Origin: Candidatus Methylacidiphilum fumarolicum
Lineage (GTDB): Bacteria; Verrucomicrobiota; Verrucomicrobiia; Methylacidiphilales; Methylacidiphilaceae
Assembly (NCBI RefSeq): GCF_949774925.1
Contig: NZ_OX458932.1
Location: 2,170,001 to 2,234,000, forward strand
Length of the DNA stretch: 64,000 nucleotides
Direction of reading: 5' to 3'
Each line of letters starts with the position of its first letter. The first letter of the stretch is position 1. The notes below the pieces were generated by a model that did not search any database, was not told where the DNA came from, and saw only the letters and a program-made list of their open reading frames with translations. This document shows positions 9,825 to 19,090 of the stretch, piece after piece. Made by a program: the position numbers and the translations under genes.

Positions 9825-10685
9825 ATGGATAACAACGATTCTGCTCTCAAACTTTATTTAAGGGAAATAAGCCAGATTCCACTACTGACAAAAGAAAAAG
9901 AAGTGGAATTGGCTAAAAGAATACAACAAGGGGATCAAGAGGCAAGACGGCAAATGATTCAGGCCAACCTCCGGTTGGTCGTGAAGATAGCACATGACTA
10001 TGCCAATAGTGGGTTGCCTCTACCAGACCTTATTTCCGAAGGCAACATTGGACTAATGAAAGCGGTCGATCGCTTCGACCCCTCAAAGGGAGGGAAGCTG
10101 AGCACTTATGCTGCATGGTGGATCAAGCAGTCCATCAAACGGGCTCTAGCCAATCAAAGTAAAACAATTCGCCTTCCAGTCCATCTTGTTGATAAAATCG
10201 CTAAGATGAGAAGGGTAGCCATGCAGCTGTCGGAAGTTCTTGGAAGGGATCCAACAGATGAAGAATTAGCTGAGGAACTTGGCATGTCTACAACCAAAGT
10301 TGCTGAGTTAAGGACGATTGCTATCAGACCCGCTTCTCTCGATGCCACGGTAGGAGAAGAAGAGGATGGTACATCCTTGGGAGAACTAGTTAAGGATGAA
10401 TCAGCAACGAGTCCCGACCAATCTGTTCTTGACCAAAATCTTAAGAATACTATTCTCGAATTGCTGCCTAAGCTCGATGAAAGGGAAAGAAAAATATTAA
10501 GTCTTAGATTTGGGCTAGAAGGCAATGAACAAATGACTTTGGAAGAGATCGGAAAAGAATTTCATGTAACTAGGGAAAGAATTCGTCAACTCCAAAATAT
10601 TGCTTTACGAAAAATTCGAAAAGAGCTAGAAAAACAAGAAAAAGGGAAAAACCGTCTTACGAATAAACAATCCTTAAAAAAATAG
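9825..10685 (+). CDS. RNA polymerase sigma-70 family sigma factor (RpoD/SigA type)
   Basis: 286 residues with regions 1.2, 2, 3 and 4 but no region 1.1 and no long non-conserved insert. Region 1.2 is DSALKLYLREISQIPLLT. Region 2 includes ANLRLVVKIAHDY, DLISEGNIGLMKAVDRFD and the -10 recognition segment STYAAWWIKQSIKRAL. Region 4 has the helix-turn-helix TLEEIGKEFHVTRERIRQL. The short length resembles the compact SigA-like primary or group 2 factors. It may be the housekeeping factor or an RpoS/HrdB-like paralogue, which the window cannot decide. It is followed after 30 bp by apt. Confidence 0.92.
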   Translation: MDNNDSALKLYLREISQIPLLTKEKEVELAKRIQQGDQEARRQMIQANLRLVVKIAHDYANSGLPLPDLISEGNIGLMKAVDRFDPSKGGKLSTYAAWWIKQSIKRALANQSKTIRLPVHLVDKIAKMRRVAMQLSEVLGRDPTDEELAEELGMSTTKVAELRTIAIRPASLDATVGEEEDGTSLGELVKDESATSPDQSVLDQNLKNTILELLPKLDERERKILSLRFGLEGNEQMTLEEIGKEFHVTRERIRQLQNIALRKIRKELEKQEKGKNRLTNKQSLKK

Positions 10686-10715
10686 TAGAAATAAAGGGAA
10701 AATACTCTTTTTCAC

Positions 10716-11255
10716 ATGACCTATGTTTTAAGTAGCTCTATCGAAAGGCTTAAGGAAAAAATTCGAAATATCCCCAATTTTCCCCGTCAGGGAGTACAAT
10801 TCAAAGATATAACCCCTGCAATCGGTGAGGGACAATTCTTTAGATTGATAATGACAATCTTTATTTCTCGTTATCAAAAGAAAAAAATTGATAAAATTGC
10901 TGCAATCGATGCCCGAGGATTTATTTTTGCAGGAGCTTTGGCTCATTCTTTGGGAGTTGGGATTATTCCCATCCGAAAAAAGGGAAAATTACCCTATAAA
11001 ACTTATGAATTGCCTTATAAAAGCGAATATGGGGAAGAAATTTTAACAATACATCAAGACGCCATAACCAAGGGAGAAAGTATCTTAATTATAGATGATG
11101 TGTTGGCAACTGGTAATACAGCGCTTACTGCAGCTTTGCTTATCGAAAAGTGTGGTGGGAATCTAATGGAATTAGGATTTCTTGCTGAGCTGTGTGATTT
11201 AAAAGGGAGAGAAAAGCTTTTCCCATTTCCTTGTTATTCTATTCTTCAGTTCTAG
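10716..11255 (+). CDS. apt: Adenine phosphoribosyltransferase
   Basis: 179 residues. It salvages adenine to AMP with PRPP in the cytoplasm. The PRPP motif is ILIIDDVLATGNTALTA near residue 120, and the adenine-binding start IPNFPRQGVQFKDITP is the classic Apt N-terminus. IDARGFIFAGALA matches the family. It lies 30 bp behind the sigma-factor gene, probably in one transcript. The last native gene before the GC-rich scar, it is intact to its stop. Confidence 0.93.
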   Translation: MTYVLSSSIERLKEKIRNIPNFPRQGVQFKDITPAIGEGQFFRLIMTIFISRYQKKKIDKIAAIDARGFIFAGALAHSLGVGIIPIRKKGKLPYKTYELPYKSEYGEEILTIHQDAITKGESILIIDDVLATGNTALTAALLIEKCGGNLMELGFLAELCDLKGREKLFPFPCYSILQF

Positions 11256-11263
11256 TGATACTC

Positions 11264-11291
11264 CCCTATTGCTAAAGGGGATGGGTATTCT
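11264..11291. other. Hairpin at the apt/scar boundary
   Basis: CCCCT, 7 nt, then AGGGG form a 5-bp stem right after the apt stop, with weaker pairing outside it. No clean T-run follows directly, so it is only a possible terminator or the end of the mobile-element scar. Confidence 0.25.
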
Positions 11292-11518
11292 CCCTCTTTT
11301 AAAAAAATTGAAACCCATCTCTGTTCCTAAAAACATTCTTGGGTCTTGATTACGCCTGATTCGAGTTCGTTCTTTTCGTTCTGGTTTTGGACCGAAATGA
11401 CTCGAGATTACCAATTCCGTTTCGTTCTCCGGAAAAGCGGCGTGGTATTGACGAACCTGAGGCGGAGGGTCCACCGGCGCTCCAACAAGTCGCGATGGCA
11501 ATTACTCCCGTTTCGCGT

Positions 11519-12400
11519 CTACCCGCTGTGGTTATCCGATGGCTGGAGTCTGTCATCCCGGAACAGCCCATCTCGTCGGGTTCCCAATCGTGCGCTTTCC
11601 CGTTCCTGCAGGAAAACCTCTCCAAAAGAATCGCATCCAGCCGGTTTCGCGGCGACCACGACAATATTCTCCCAATCTCCGATCCTTTCCTTGAGGTGGT
11701 ATGCGCCAACCCAATCCGCACGGCTCTCGTACCCGCAATGCAGGTACGCAAACCTGTCTCCGGATCGGTTCTTTGGATGGACATAGCCGCACTTCGAACA
11801 AAGTCAGAGGGTTATAGGCCGGGTTGACCTTTTCTTGAGGGGAACCTCCCGCAGGCGCCAGCGATTCGATTCGATCCCGAAGCATCCCTGTCTGCATCTG
11901 GATGATATGCCGAGAAAGCTCCTTGCTTGGAGAAAGACCCCGAAAGTCGAGGATCTCTGGTGCGATCGCCAAGGGCTTTTGCAATACGAGAAACCGGCGC
12001 AGGCTCATGTTCAGTTACCGCTCTATTTCCACCTGCGCCTCGCGCATCAGCTTTCGGCACTTTTTGTTGTCCAGGTTATTCCTGCGGATCCGCTTGGCCT
12101 TGGACAAGTCCTTGGCGTTCCGCCGGATAGCATAAAAGCTGCCCCGCTTCTCCCCCTTCTCCTTGTGGATGCAAGACAACCGGACGAGCAGCTCGCCGAA
12201 GCCTTTCCCATACTGCTTCCCATGATTGTCGGTAAGGACTTCGGAAAGACCGGCGTCGCTGCCGCCAGCATCGCCTACCGCTTCGGGATCTTCACTGCCT
12301 ATGAATAATGGATCTCCGTACGCCTCTCGTTCAGAGCAAGGCGCATCGTCTGGCAGAACGCTGCGTCCAAAAAGCAAATCGCTTCTCAGTTCCCATCCAT
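11519..12400 (-). pseudogene. tnpB: Broken tnpB (IS200/IS605-family OrfB, RNA-guided nuclease ancestor)
   Basis: Pieces of a TnpB protein appear in order on the minus strand but in different frames, so at least two frameshifts break it. From the 5' side: a RuvC-I region GGSDAGLSEVLTDNHGKQYG; basic helices SKAKRIRRNNLDNKKCRKL; RuvC-II PEILDFRGLSPSKELSRH; then PQEKVNPAY. A zinc ribbon CSKCGYVHPKNRSGDRF follows, and RuvC-III ADWVGAYHLKERIGD. The third zinc cysteine reads Tyr (YLHC instead of CLHC). The N-terminal half beyond about 12400 is no longer recognisable. GC content is far above the neighbours, so it was acquired from elsewhere. Confidence 0.8.
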
Positions 12401-13280
12401 CCTTCCATGCGGCGGATCTTCAGACCGATCGCTGCCGAGGAGGCGAACCACCACTTCTCATCCGTTTCGTAAGCATCCTTGAGCGCCTGTTTCCACATCT
12501 GATCCTACAAGACGTTCGGACTGGAGGAGTCTTCTGCCACTAGCTGGTCCCGCTCTCCGCGTTCGCTAGAGGTTTCTGTTAAGCGGTTCAAGCCGGAGAA
12601 ATAGATAAGAAAACGCTCCTTCTCAGCTACGTAGCGAAGGCAAGAGATCCGTAAGAAGCTTGTGCTTCTTCCGGTTGAGCGGCAGGCTCTCCTCTAGGGA
12701 TCGTTCGCCACATCGTCTTTTCCGGCCTCATCGGCTTTCCCCACCTTGGCCTCTGGTCTTTTCTTTTGTATTTGCGCAAACCGTAAAGAAAGGGGAGTTG
12801 GGAAAGCAGGGAATGATTGAAAAGAGTTCTTTGAGCACCTCTTCCTACAGAGAGAGAGTCGGCGTTCATGACGGGGATATTGGTTCCATGAGATAAGCAA
12901 AACTTCTAGGGACCACTCGAAACCGAACCAGACTAGCAGGTCCTTGAGAGCCACCATGACCATCGGAGATCTCTCCCCATTCCTCCATTTCCATCAGACA
13001 TGAGGAAATTCTTTCTCTTGTAGTTTAGTCCGCAGCTTTCAATACCCCAGCCGTTCGGCCACCGTTTTACCCTAAGCCAAACATAACCTTTCTAGCGTTT
13101 TCCGCTGATTCTTTAGATCCTCCTTTTGCCCGGCTCTGGAGACTTTTGTATACGCCCTGTGCGGCGCTCTCGTTGCTTTTTATCCAATCATCTACAGTTA
13201 GTCCTCGTGAGTATCACCGATGTGTCGGAGTCCGTTTGGCCGACACCTCCCCTTCCCGACGCCTTTCGCTACTGCCTATT
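12401..13280. other. GC-rich scar without an intact gene
   Basis: This stretch continues the high-GC composition of the broken tnpB. Several short ORFs exist on both strands, but none has a recognisable protein pattern or a believable start. It probably holds the decayed N-terminal half of tnpB and other element sequence. One block (12763-12910) recurs in the second island and is listed separately. Confidence 0.5.
12763..12910 (+). repeat. Island repeat A, copy 1
   Basis: About 148 bp that match 46014-46158 in the same orientation by eye at roughly 70-75% identity with small gaps. Exact shared words include GTATTTGCGCAAACC, GTTCATGACGG, TTCCATGAGA and AAAACTTCT. On the minus strand both copies can be read as WNQ..RHER...SL.RK without a stop, so the block may once have been coding. 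No family recognised. Confidence 0.7.
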
Positions 13281-13388
13281 GATACTCCGACCGATCAGCA
13301 GATCAAACTTCTTCAGCGCATATAAGTTCGCCATGCCTGTTTATAACTGGATTGGCATGGCAAAACCAATAATTATTCATTACTCTTT
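13281..13388 (+). repeat. Island repeat B with 8-bp hairpin, copy 1
   Basis: About 108 bp that match 51965-52071 in the same orientation at roughly 85% identity by eye. The core is an inverted repeat GCCATGCC (13330-13337) and GGCATGGC (13354-13361) around a 16-nt loop, and the loop is almost the same in both copies. It sits at the edge of the GC-rich scar, beside the 3' end of lpxA. No T-run follows on either strand, so it does not look like an ordinary terminator. A mobile-element end or a REP-like unit is more likely. Confidence 0.75.
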
Positions 13389-13495
13389 AGTCTTTCTAAC
13401 TATTAGATATATTGCAGTTTTTTGGCTGCTTTTCTCTTATAGGCACCATATCAAAAGAACCGGTTCTTTCTGTCCTTTAAATGCCTCTTCTTGCT

Positions 13496-14293
13496 TTATT
13501 CTTCTGGAAGGTCTTCCTTGTTTTTTTTCCTAGCCATGCAAATTCCTCTTTTTGTCTTCCGAATAAAGTCCACAAGTTTTTGAATTTCATTACACTTCGA
13601 AACTTTTTCAATTTTCTCCAGGGCCTGGGAAACATTATATCCGCTAAAGTAAAGAATCTTGTAAGCCTCTTCGATTTTTCTTCTTATTTCTTCCGTAATC
13701 CCTGCCCTTTTCAATCCTACTCTATTAATACCTGAAACTTCGTTCGTATCGACAGCCATAAAATAAGGAGGAAGATCTTTCCCAATCCGGGTCTGACCAC
13801 GAATCATCGTAAGCTCCCCTATTCTAACGTGTTGATGTATAACCGCTGCTCCACCTAAAAACGCTCTTTTTTCAACATGAACATAGCCAGCAAGGAGAAC
13901 GTTATTGACTAAAACAACCTGATCTTCCACCAAACAGTTATGTGCTACATGGCTTCCAGCCATGAGAAAACAATGATTACCAATTTTTGTAACAGACGAT
14001 TCGGCCGAACCACGATGGATAGTCACATATTCTCGAATGATATTATCATCCCCAATAATAACCGAAGAAAATCCTCCTTTAAACGACACGTCCTGAGGCT
14101 CAGCCCCGATGACAGCGCCAAAACCAATCTGATTTCTTTTTCCAATCTGACTATTCCCTGTTATTACTGCATGGGCCCGAATTTCAGAACCATCACCAAT
14201 AGAACAGCCCGCTTCCACAATAGCCCATGGACCAATAGAAACATCTTTCCCAATTTCAGCCTTGGAACTAACAATTGCCGTTGGATGTATCAT
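13496..14293 (-). CDS. lpxA: UDP-N-acetylglucosamine O-acyltransferase
   Basis: 265 residues, full length. It does the first step of lipid A synthesis in the cytoplasm. The left-handed beta helix is visible as many hexapeptide repeats from residue 2 (IHPTAIVSSKAEIGKDV) to about 190. The catalytic histidine is in GSHVAHNCLVEDQV near residue 122. The C-terminal helical part follows from about residue 195 and ends in a Lys-rich tail. Other lpx genes are not adjacent. The gene lies 78 bp downstream of hflX on the same strand. Confidence 0.93.
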   Translation of the reverse strand: MIHPTAIVSSKAEIGKDVSIGPWAIVEAGCSIGDGSEIRAHAVITGNSQIGKRNQIGFGAVIGAEPQDVSFKGGFSSVIIGDDNIIREYVTIHRGSAESSVTKIGNHCFLMAGSHVAHNCLVEDQVVLVNNVLLAGYVHVEKRAFLGGAAVIHQHVRIGELTMIRGQTRIGKDLPPYFMAVDTNEVSGINRVGLKRAGITEEIRRKIEEAYKILYFSGYNVSQALEKIEKVSKCNEIQKLVDFIRKTKRGICMARKKNKEDLPEE

Positions 14294-14371
14294 ATAAAAA
14301 TTTTCTCCCCTTGCTCGCTCCTAGGGCAATCTTAAAAAGAAGAAAAAATATATTAAAATGAGTTTTTTTTC

Positions 14372-15697
14372 TTATTGTATCCTTTTCATATTGCCATTTT
14401 CATGTCCCTCATGATCATTAGCTTCATGGCCATTGGATAAAAGATTAAATGGTTCGAAGGAAGAAACAAAAGAAAGGGGAATCCATCCATTAACTAAAAT
14501 CCCTTCAGGCTGATAATCGGTCTCGACTCCAAAGCCCACCTGATGAAATTTAGCAACCATGTCCATCCTATCGACAGGCAACTTTAAAGAGAGATATCGA
14601 CGCTTTGTTTTCAACCACTGCTCAATTTTAAGCAAAAGCTTTTCACATCCCTCTCCCGTTGCCGCAGAAATAGGTACACTACCTGGATATTCTTGGATTC
14701 TTCTTTTAATGAGTCCATTGGACTTCACTAAATCGATTTTATTCCAGACCAGAATTGTTGGTTTGTCTAAGGCTCCAAGCTGTTCCAAAACTTTATTAAC
14801 TTCTTCAATCTGATTTTCAGATAAAGGATGGGAAATATCTACCAGATGAATTAACAAATCGGCCTCTTTGACTTCTTCTAAGGTTGCCTTAAAAGATTCA
14901 ACTAAATGAAAAGGTAACTTTTGAATGAAACCAACCGTATCAGACAGAAATATTTTTTGACCGCCTGAGGCTTCAAACAGTCTAATGGTCGGATCGAGGG
15001 TAGCAAAAAGCTTATTTTCAACAAGGACTTTCGAATTGGTTAGAAGATTAAAAAGGGTGGATTTCCCCGCATTAGTGTATCCAACAAGACAAGCCGTTGG
15101 CCATGAAGACTTTTGTCGGCAACTTCGTTGGATAAATCGAGTTTTCTTTACCTCCTCGAGCTCTTTTTTTAATCTATGAATTTTTTCCTGGATACGCCGG
15201 CGATCAACCTCAAGTTGAGTTTCTCCAGGACCTCGCGTCCCAATTCCTCCAGTCTGTCGAGAGAGATGTGTCCACAACCGTGTTAGCCTAGGAAGCAGAT
15301 AGAGAAGTTGGGCAAGTTCAATTTGGAGTTTACCTTCCCGTGTCTTTGCTCTCTGTGCAAAGATATCTAAAATAAGTTGGGTTCGATCCAGCACCTTACA
15401 ACCGAAAAGAGAACTCAAATTACGGCATTGAATAGGAGATAGATCGTCATTAAAAAGAACAAAAGAAACCTTTTTTTCTTTACAAATTTCAGCAATCTCT
15501 TTTGCTTTCCCTTTCCCAATATAAAAAGGAGCTGTTGGAGAAGAGAGCCGCTGGACAATTCTTTCAATAATACATCCACCCGCCGAAATGGCTAATTCTT
15601 CCAACTCTTCAAAAGCTTCTTCAAAATTCTTCTCTCCTTTATCTAATCCGACAAGGATACCTATTTCTTTTTTCTCCTCCTCGACTAAAGATATCAT
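14372..15697 (-). CDS. hflX: GTPase HflX
   Basis: 441 residues. HflX is a ribosome-binding GTPase that splits stalled ribosomes under stress. The N-terminal HflX domain includes FYIGKGKAKEIAEICKE and FNDDLSPIQCRNL. The linker shows GGIGTRGPGETQLEVDRRRI, a strong family mark. The G domain starts with the P-loop VGYTNAGKSTLFN, then DTVGFIQKLPFHLVESFKATL and WNKIDLV (NKxD). A short C-terminal domain follows. Its place next to miaA is a common arrangement, as in the miaA-hfq-hflX operons, though hfq is missing here. Confidence 0.95.
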   Translation of the reverse strand: MISLVEEEKKEIGILVGLDKGEKNFEEAFEELEELAISAGGCIIERIVQRLSSPTAPFYIGKGKAKEIAEICKEKKVSFVLFNDDLSPIQCRNLSSLFGCKVLDRTQLILDIFAQRAKTREGKLQIELAQLLYLLPRLTRLWTHLSRQTGGIGTRGPGETQLEVDRRRIQEKIHRLKKELEEVKKTRFIQRSCRQKSSWPTACLVGYTNAGKSTLFNLLTNSKVLVENKLFATLDPTIRLFEASGGQKIFLSDTVGFIQKLPFHLVESFKATLEEVKEADLLIHLVDISHPLSENQIEEVNKVLEQLGALDKPTILVWNKIDLVKSNGLIKRRIQEYPGSVPISAATGEGCEKLLLKIEQWLKTKRRYLSLKLPVDRMDMVAKFHQVGFGVETDYQPEGILVNGWIPLSFVSSFEPFNLLSNGHEANDHEGHENGNMKRIQ

Positions 15698-15759
15698 GCT
15701 CGCTAGCTCAAAAATCTCTTTTTTCTCTTCCTCCTATAAGACAAAATTAACCTTTTTAT

Positions 15760-16731
15760 TTATTTACGAATAAAAAAATTTATTTTTTCAATATAACTTT
15801 TAATAAATGAACACTCTTCCTGTTCATTTTTCAACAAACAGTAACTTAAAGAATTTTCCCTTTTGAACCAAGTTTTTTGTCTTTTTCCATAGGCACAATG
15901 CTCTTTTAATATATCCTCCATCAATTTTACTTTATTTTTTTCTTTTTGCAGCAAATACTGGCCAATTTGCCTATAACCAATGGCCTGGCAACTTTCGATT
16001 GCCCCAATACCCCCTTCTTCAAGTAGCATGCATGTTTCCTTTTCCCATCCCGCTTCAAACATACTTTGGATTCTATTCCTTAAGCGTATTTCTAATTCTG
16101 GCTTAGGACGATCAATCCAAAAGGCTAATGCAGGAACCACCAACGGAAAGGTTGTTTTTTTTTGCCATTCAATAATAGAGATGCCACTACATTTTTTAAC
16201 TTCTATGGCTCGAATCACTCTCCTTGGATTGGAACAGTCGATAGCAGATGCGGCTAAAGGATCGATCTGTATTAAAAGCTCTATTAGTTTTTTCCTATCT
16301 AATTTTTCTAATGACTTTCTCAACAGAGCATCCGCTGCAGGTGCCGCACAAAGTCCCCTAGTCATCGCCCGGAAATAAAGACCACAGCCGCCAACTACTA
16401 AGATAGCCCGATTTTGTTGCAGTTCTTTGGATAAATACTCTTTAGCCCATTGGATAAAAAGAAAGACATTAAAAGACTCTTTCCAATCTACAAGATCTAT
16501 ACCCCCATACCTATACCGAATTCTCTCATGTAGAGAAGGTTTTGCTGTTCCTATGTCAAGTTTCTTATAGACTTGCATTGAATCAATAGACAAAAGGGAC
16601 ACCCCCGTTGCTTCAGCAATCCTATGAGCGATTGCTGTTTTCCCAGTTGATGTCGCACCAACCAAAAAAAAAATTGGTGCCTGTTCCAAGGCCATAGGAA
16701 GGCAGTTCTTTGAAAAATCTAAATTCATCAT
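15760..16731 (-). CDS. miaA: tRNA dimethylallyltransferase
   Basis: 323 residues. It adds the isopentenyl group to A37 of tRNAs that read UNN codons. The P-loop is GATSTGKTAIAHRIAEA near residue 25, followed by LLSIDSMQVYKKLDIGTAKP, the DMAPP and tRNA base-flipping motif. GGCGLYFRAMTRGL and the insertion domain are present. The C-terminus ends in a Lys-rich extension of about 30 residues beyond the usual YAKRQKTWFKR end. It lies 62 bp upstream of hflX and is likely cotranscribed. Confidence 0.94.
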   Translation of the reverse strand: MMNLDFSKNCLPMALEQAPIFFLVGATSTGKTAIAHRIAEATGVSLLSIDSMQVYKKLDIGTAKPSLHERIRYRYGGIDLVDWKESFNVFLFIQWAKEYLSKELQQNRAILVVGGCGLYFRAMTRGLCAAPAADALLRKSLEKLDRKKLIELLIQIDPLAASAIDCSNPRRVIRAIEVKKCSGISIIEWQKKTTFPLVVPALAFWIDRPKPELEIRLRNRIQSMFEAGWEKETCMLLEEGGIGAIESCQAIGYRQIGQYLLQKEKNKVKLMEDILKEHCAYGKRQKTWFKRENSLSYCLLKNEQEECSFIKSYIEKINFFIRK

Positions 16732-16853
16732 TTCAAATCAATGTTCACCCAGATCTTTCTCTCTCTATTCCCTCGTATCGTTACTAAAAAAATGAGGCTG
16801 TTCTATTTTTCAACCCACTTCTTATTCTTAGACGAAAAAAGGAAAAAAAACTT

Positions 16854-17594
16854 ATGGATTACAAACATTTTTCTGTAAAACTTACCGCCACAGAGAGTGG
16901 AAATTACCATCTAAATGCCCAGTTCCATCCCTTTTGGAACAACAAAAAAACAATACTTCTAGATCAAGATTTCCTCAATTGGAAAGAAATTATCACTGGC
17001 GCCCGCTCTCTTTACGAGACAGTATCGAATCTTTTTAGTTGGGCCAAAGAACTTTACGATTCTTTTCGTATCCAAGACTTATCCAAAAAAACTTATGCTT
17101 GTGATACAGAGAAAGAAAAATCTCAGGCAATAGATAAAAACCTTTCCACTAAAGAGACAGAAGCAACCACTCACAAAGATCTTAACCGCTCGTCCCATAA
17201 AACATCCAAGGAAAGATTTCAAGAGCCAGATTCGAAACAGAAAATCTCTGCTACTTCAGAAAAAGCAAAAGCTACGATTTCCGAAGCTAAAAAGAAAGCC
17301 CAATCAAAAAAGCAATTGAAAAGTTCTTCATCAAAAGAGGATTTTGTAAAAGCAGCTCTTTTTTCTCCTTTGACAAAACATATTCTGAAGGCATGTATGG
17401 AACTGGGTCGAACCCTCCTAAAAGAAAACAACAGTGTGATAAAAACAGAAGATCAAAAGAACCGATTTGAAAAGAAAAACTCTTCTCTAAAAAACGACAA
17501 AGAAAAGGAAAAATGGTCTATTTGGATTGGATTTTCAATGTCTGATACAAAACAAGGTTCTACTCCTAAACGAAGAGAAACCCTCTCTCTCTAA
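16854..17594 (+). CDS. Lys/Ser-rich protein of unknown function
   Basis: 246 residues, not recognised. The first 75 residues look folded, with alternating hydrophobic strands and a Trp-rich part (FHPFWNNKK, SNLFSWAKELYDSF). Residues 80-165 are a low-complexity Lys/Ser/Thr/Glu stretch, probably disordered or coiled coil. Residues 165-190 form a possible helix (FVKAALFSPLTKHILKACME). The tail is again charged. There is no signal peptide. It diverges from miaA and converges with the Gly/Trp-rich protein gene, with 27 bp between the stops. High pI suggests nucleic acid or membrane-surface binding, but that is a guess. Confidence 0.6.
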   Translation: MDYKHFSVKLTATESGNYHLNAQFHPFWNNKKTILLDQDFLNWKEIITGARSLYETVSNLFSWAKELYDSFRIQDLSKKTYACDTEKEKSQAIDKNLSTKETEATTHKDLNRSSHKTSKERFQEPDSKQKISATSEKAKATISEAKKKAQSKKQLKSSSSKEDFVKAALFSPLTKHILKACMELGRTLLKENNSVIKTEDQKNRFEKKNSSLKNDKEKEKWSIWIGFSMSDTKQGSTPKRRETLSL

Positions 17595-17621
17595 TGAGTT
17601 CTAAGGGAAAGTATTTTTCCA

Positions 17622-18959
17622 CTATCTATGGAATCCACCACCCCCGTGGAATCCACCCCCGCCATGAAACCCACCTCCATGAGGTCCACCACCATGGAAG
17701 CCGCCAGGAACTCCTCTACCCCCAGGATACCCATGAAAACGTGCTCCCCCATAAAAAGGAGCATGACCATATCCTCTCATAGCGGGTGAAGCCCAGTTTC
17801 TAGTGGGAAGCCCCTGATGGAACTGAGATCCCCCAAGTCTAGCATTAGCCATGGAAGAGGGAGATGAATGAACGGCTGGAGAATTAAAAGATGTTCCGCC
17901 TCCATGTCCCAGTAAAGAACTTCTAGGGTTAATCGCCCTTTGAGTAAAAGTATGAGGGGAAGCCCCATAAGATTGAGCAGAAAAATTCCTTGACCAATTG
18001 TTATGACTTAGAGGGGACATTCCATTAAAAGAATGAGTTCCCCAAGTTCCAAAATTCCTTGTTGTGTTGAACATATTCCGATTAATAATCGTATTGTTAT
18101 TAACAATAGTCGTCCTGTTAAACGAACTAACAGAATACCAGGGCATTCCCCACCAGGGCCTTCCAAAGAAGAATCCAAGAGAAATTCCAGGGATAAAAGG
18201 ATAACCTATTCCAATTCCTAATCCCCAACCCCCTCCCCAAAATCCTAATCCAATCCCAGCACCCCACCCCCAGCCTACCCACGGATACCATAGTGGAGCC
18301 CACCAATAAGGACCTAAAAACCAAGGAGAATAAGCCCAATAGGGAGGATACCAATAAGGATAATAGGGGGGAGGATAATAGGAAGAGCCGACAGCTCCCG
18401 TATATCCTCTGAAAGTAGATGGATTCGAAGCATTATTATCAGATCTATTGCTTTCTTCTTTATTAGAATTTTCTCCTCTTCTTCCCTGACTAATTGCCTT
18501 TTGAACCATTGGAATTTGAGCTTCTACAAACTGAGCAAACTGGTCTGCTCCATCTGCACTGCTTGCAAGTTGTTCCAGTTTCAAAGCTTGAGGAACGGTA
18601 ATCAGATCATCTGGATTGATATGCAAACGAGAAGCAATTTCATTTTGTTTGGATTTTATTTGCTCGATGGTTCTTCTTATGGATTGAGCATAGTTTCTGG
18701 AATTTGCAGCAGCCATTTGCAACTGCATAATGGTCGCTTCGCTAGCGTGCGAAGGATCCGCAAGAAGTCCTTGGACTTGACTCATCCTTCCTTGTTGCTC
18801 TGAGTCAGAAGGTAAAGTTGACAAACCAGAAGAAAAAGCAGCACTAAATTCTTTTTTTGCTTTTTGTAATTGGTGCTCATGATAGGCTTGAGAGAAGGAA
18901 AAGTATGACATCAAAAGAACAACTATTCCCCCAAGCACACTCCCAATTTTTGTTAACAT
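17622..18959 (-). CDS. Secreted Trp/Pro- and Gly/His-rich protein of unknown function
   Basis: 445 residues, family unknown. It starts with a signal peptide or anchor (about 5-25, ending near SQAYHEH). A helical Gln/Ala-rich region follows (about 30-165) with a predicted coiled coil. Residues about 190-285 are extremely rich in Tyr, Trp, Pro and Gly (runs such as YYPPPYYPYWYPPYW and GWGWGAGIGLGFWGGGWG). Then comes an Asn/Thr/Ser-rich part (NRTTIVNNNTIINRN). The tail has tandem HGGGGF-type units (GGFHGGG). This layout suits an envelope or surface protein, perhaps metal-binding through the His/Gly tail. The coding frame is consistent throughout. Confidence 0.7.
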   Translation of the reverse strand: MLTKIGSVLGGIVVLLMSYFSFSQAYHEHQLQKAKKEFSAAFSSGLSTLPSDSEQQGRMSQVQGLLADPSHASEATIMQLQMAAANSRNYAQSIRRTIEQIKSKQNEIASRLHINPDDLITVPQALKLEQLASSADGADQFAQFVEAQIPMVQKAISQGRRGENSNKEESNRSDNNASNPSTFRGYTGAVGSSYYPPPYYPYWYPPYWAYSPWFLGPYWWAPLWYPWVGWGWGAGIGLGFWGGGWGLGIGIGYPFIPGISLGFFFGRPWWGMPWYSVSSFNRTTIVNNNTIINRNMFNTTRNFGTWGTHSFNGMSPLSHNNWSRNFSAQSYGASPHTFTQRAINPRSSLLGHGGGTSFNSPAVHSSPSSMANARLGGSQFHQGLPTRNWASPAMRGYGHAPFYGGARFHGYPGGRGVPGGFHGGGPHGGGFHGGGGFHGGGGFHR

Positions 18960-19090
18960 ATAGACATCCTTATTTAGTATTTATAGAAAATTAAGATTAT
19001 AAGTTCAAAAGGTCAATAGAGAGCTATAAATATGGCTAGATAGTCAATTTTCCCTTTTGTCAAAAAAAGTTGAACTACTCTGGATCAACG

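Noticed and set aside
11346-11827. Several 130-150-residue ORFs on both strands as real genes
   Set aside because: They are GC-rich shadows of the decayed tnpB in other frames and have no family pattern.
13330-13361. Hairpin in repeat B as an intrinsic terminator for lpxA
   Set aside because: No T-run follows the stem on the minus strand, and the conserved region is much longer than a terminator.
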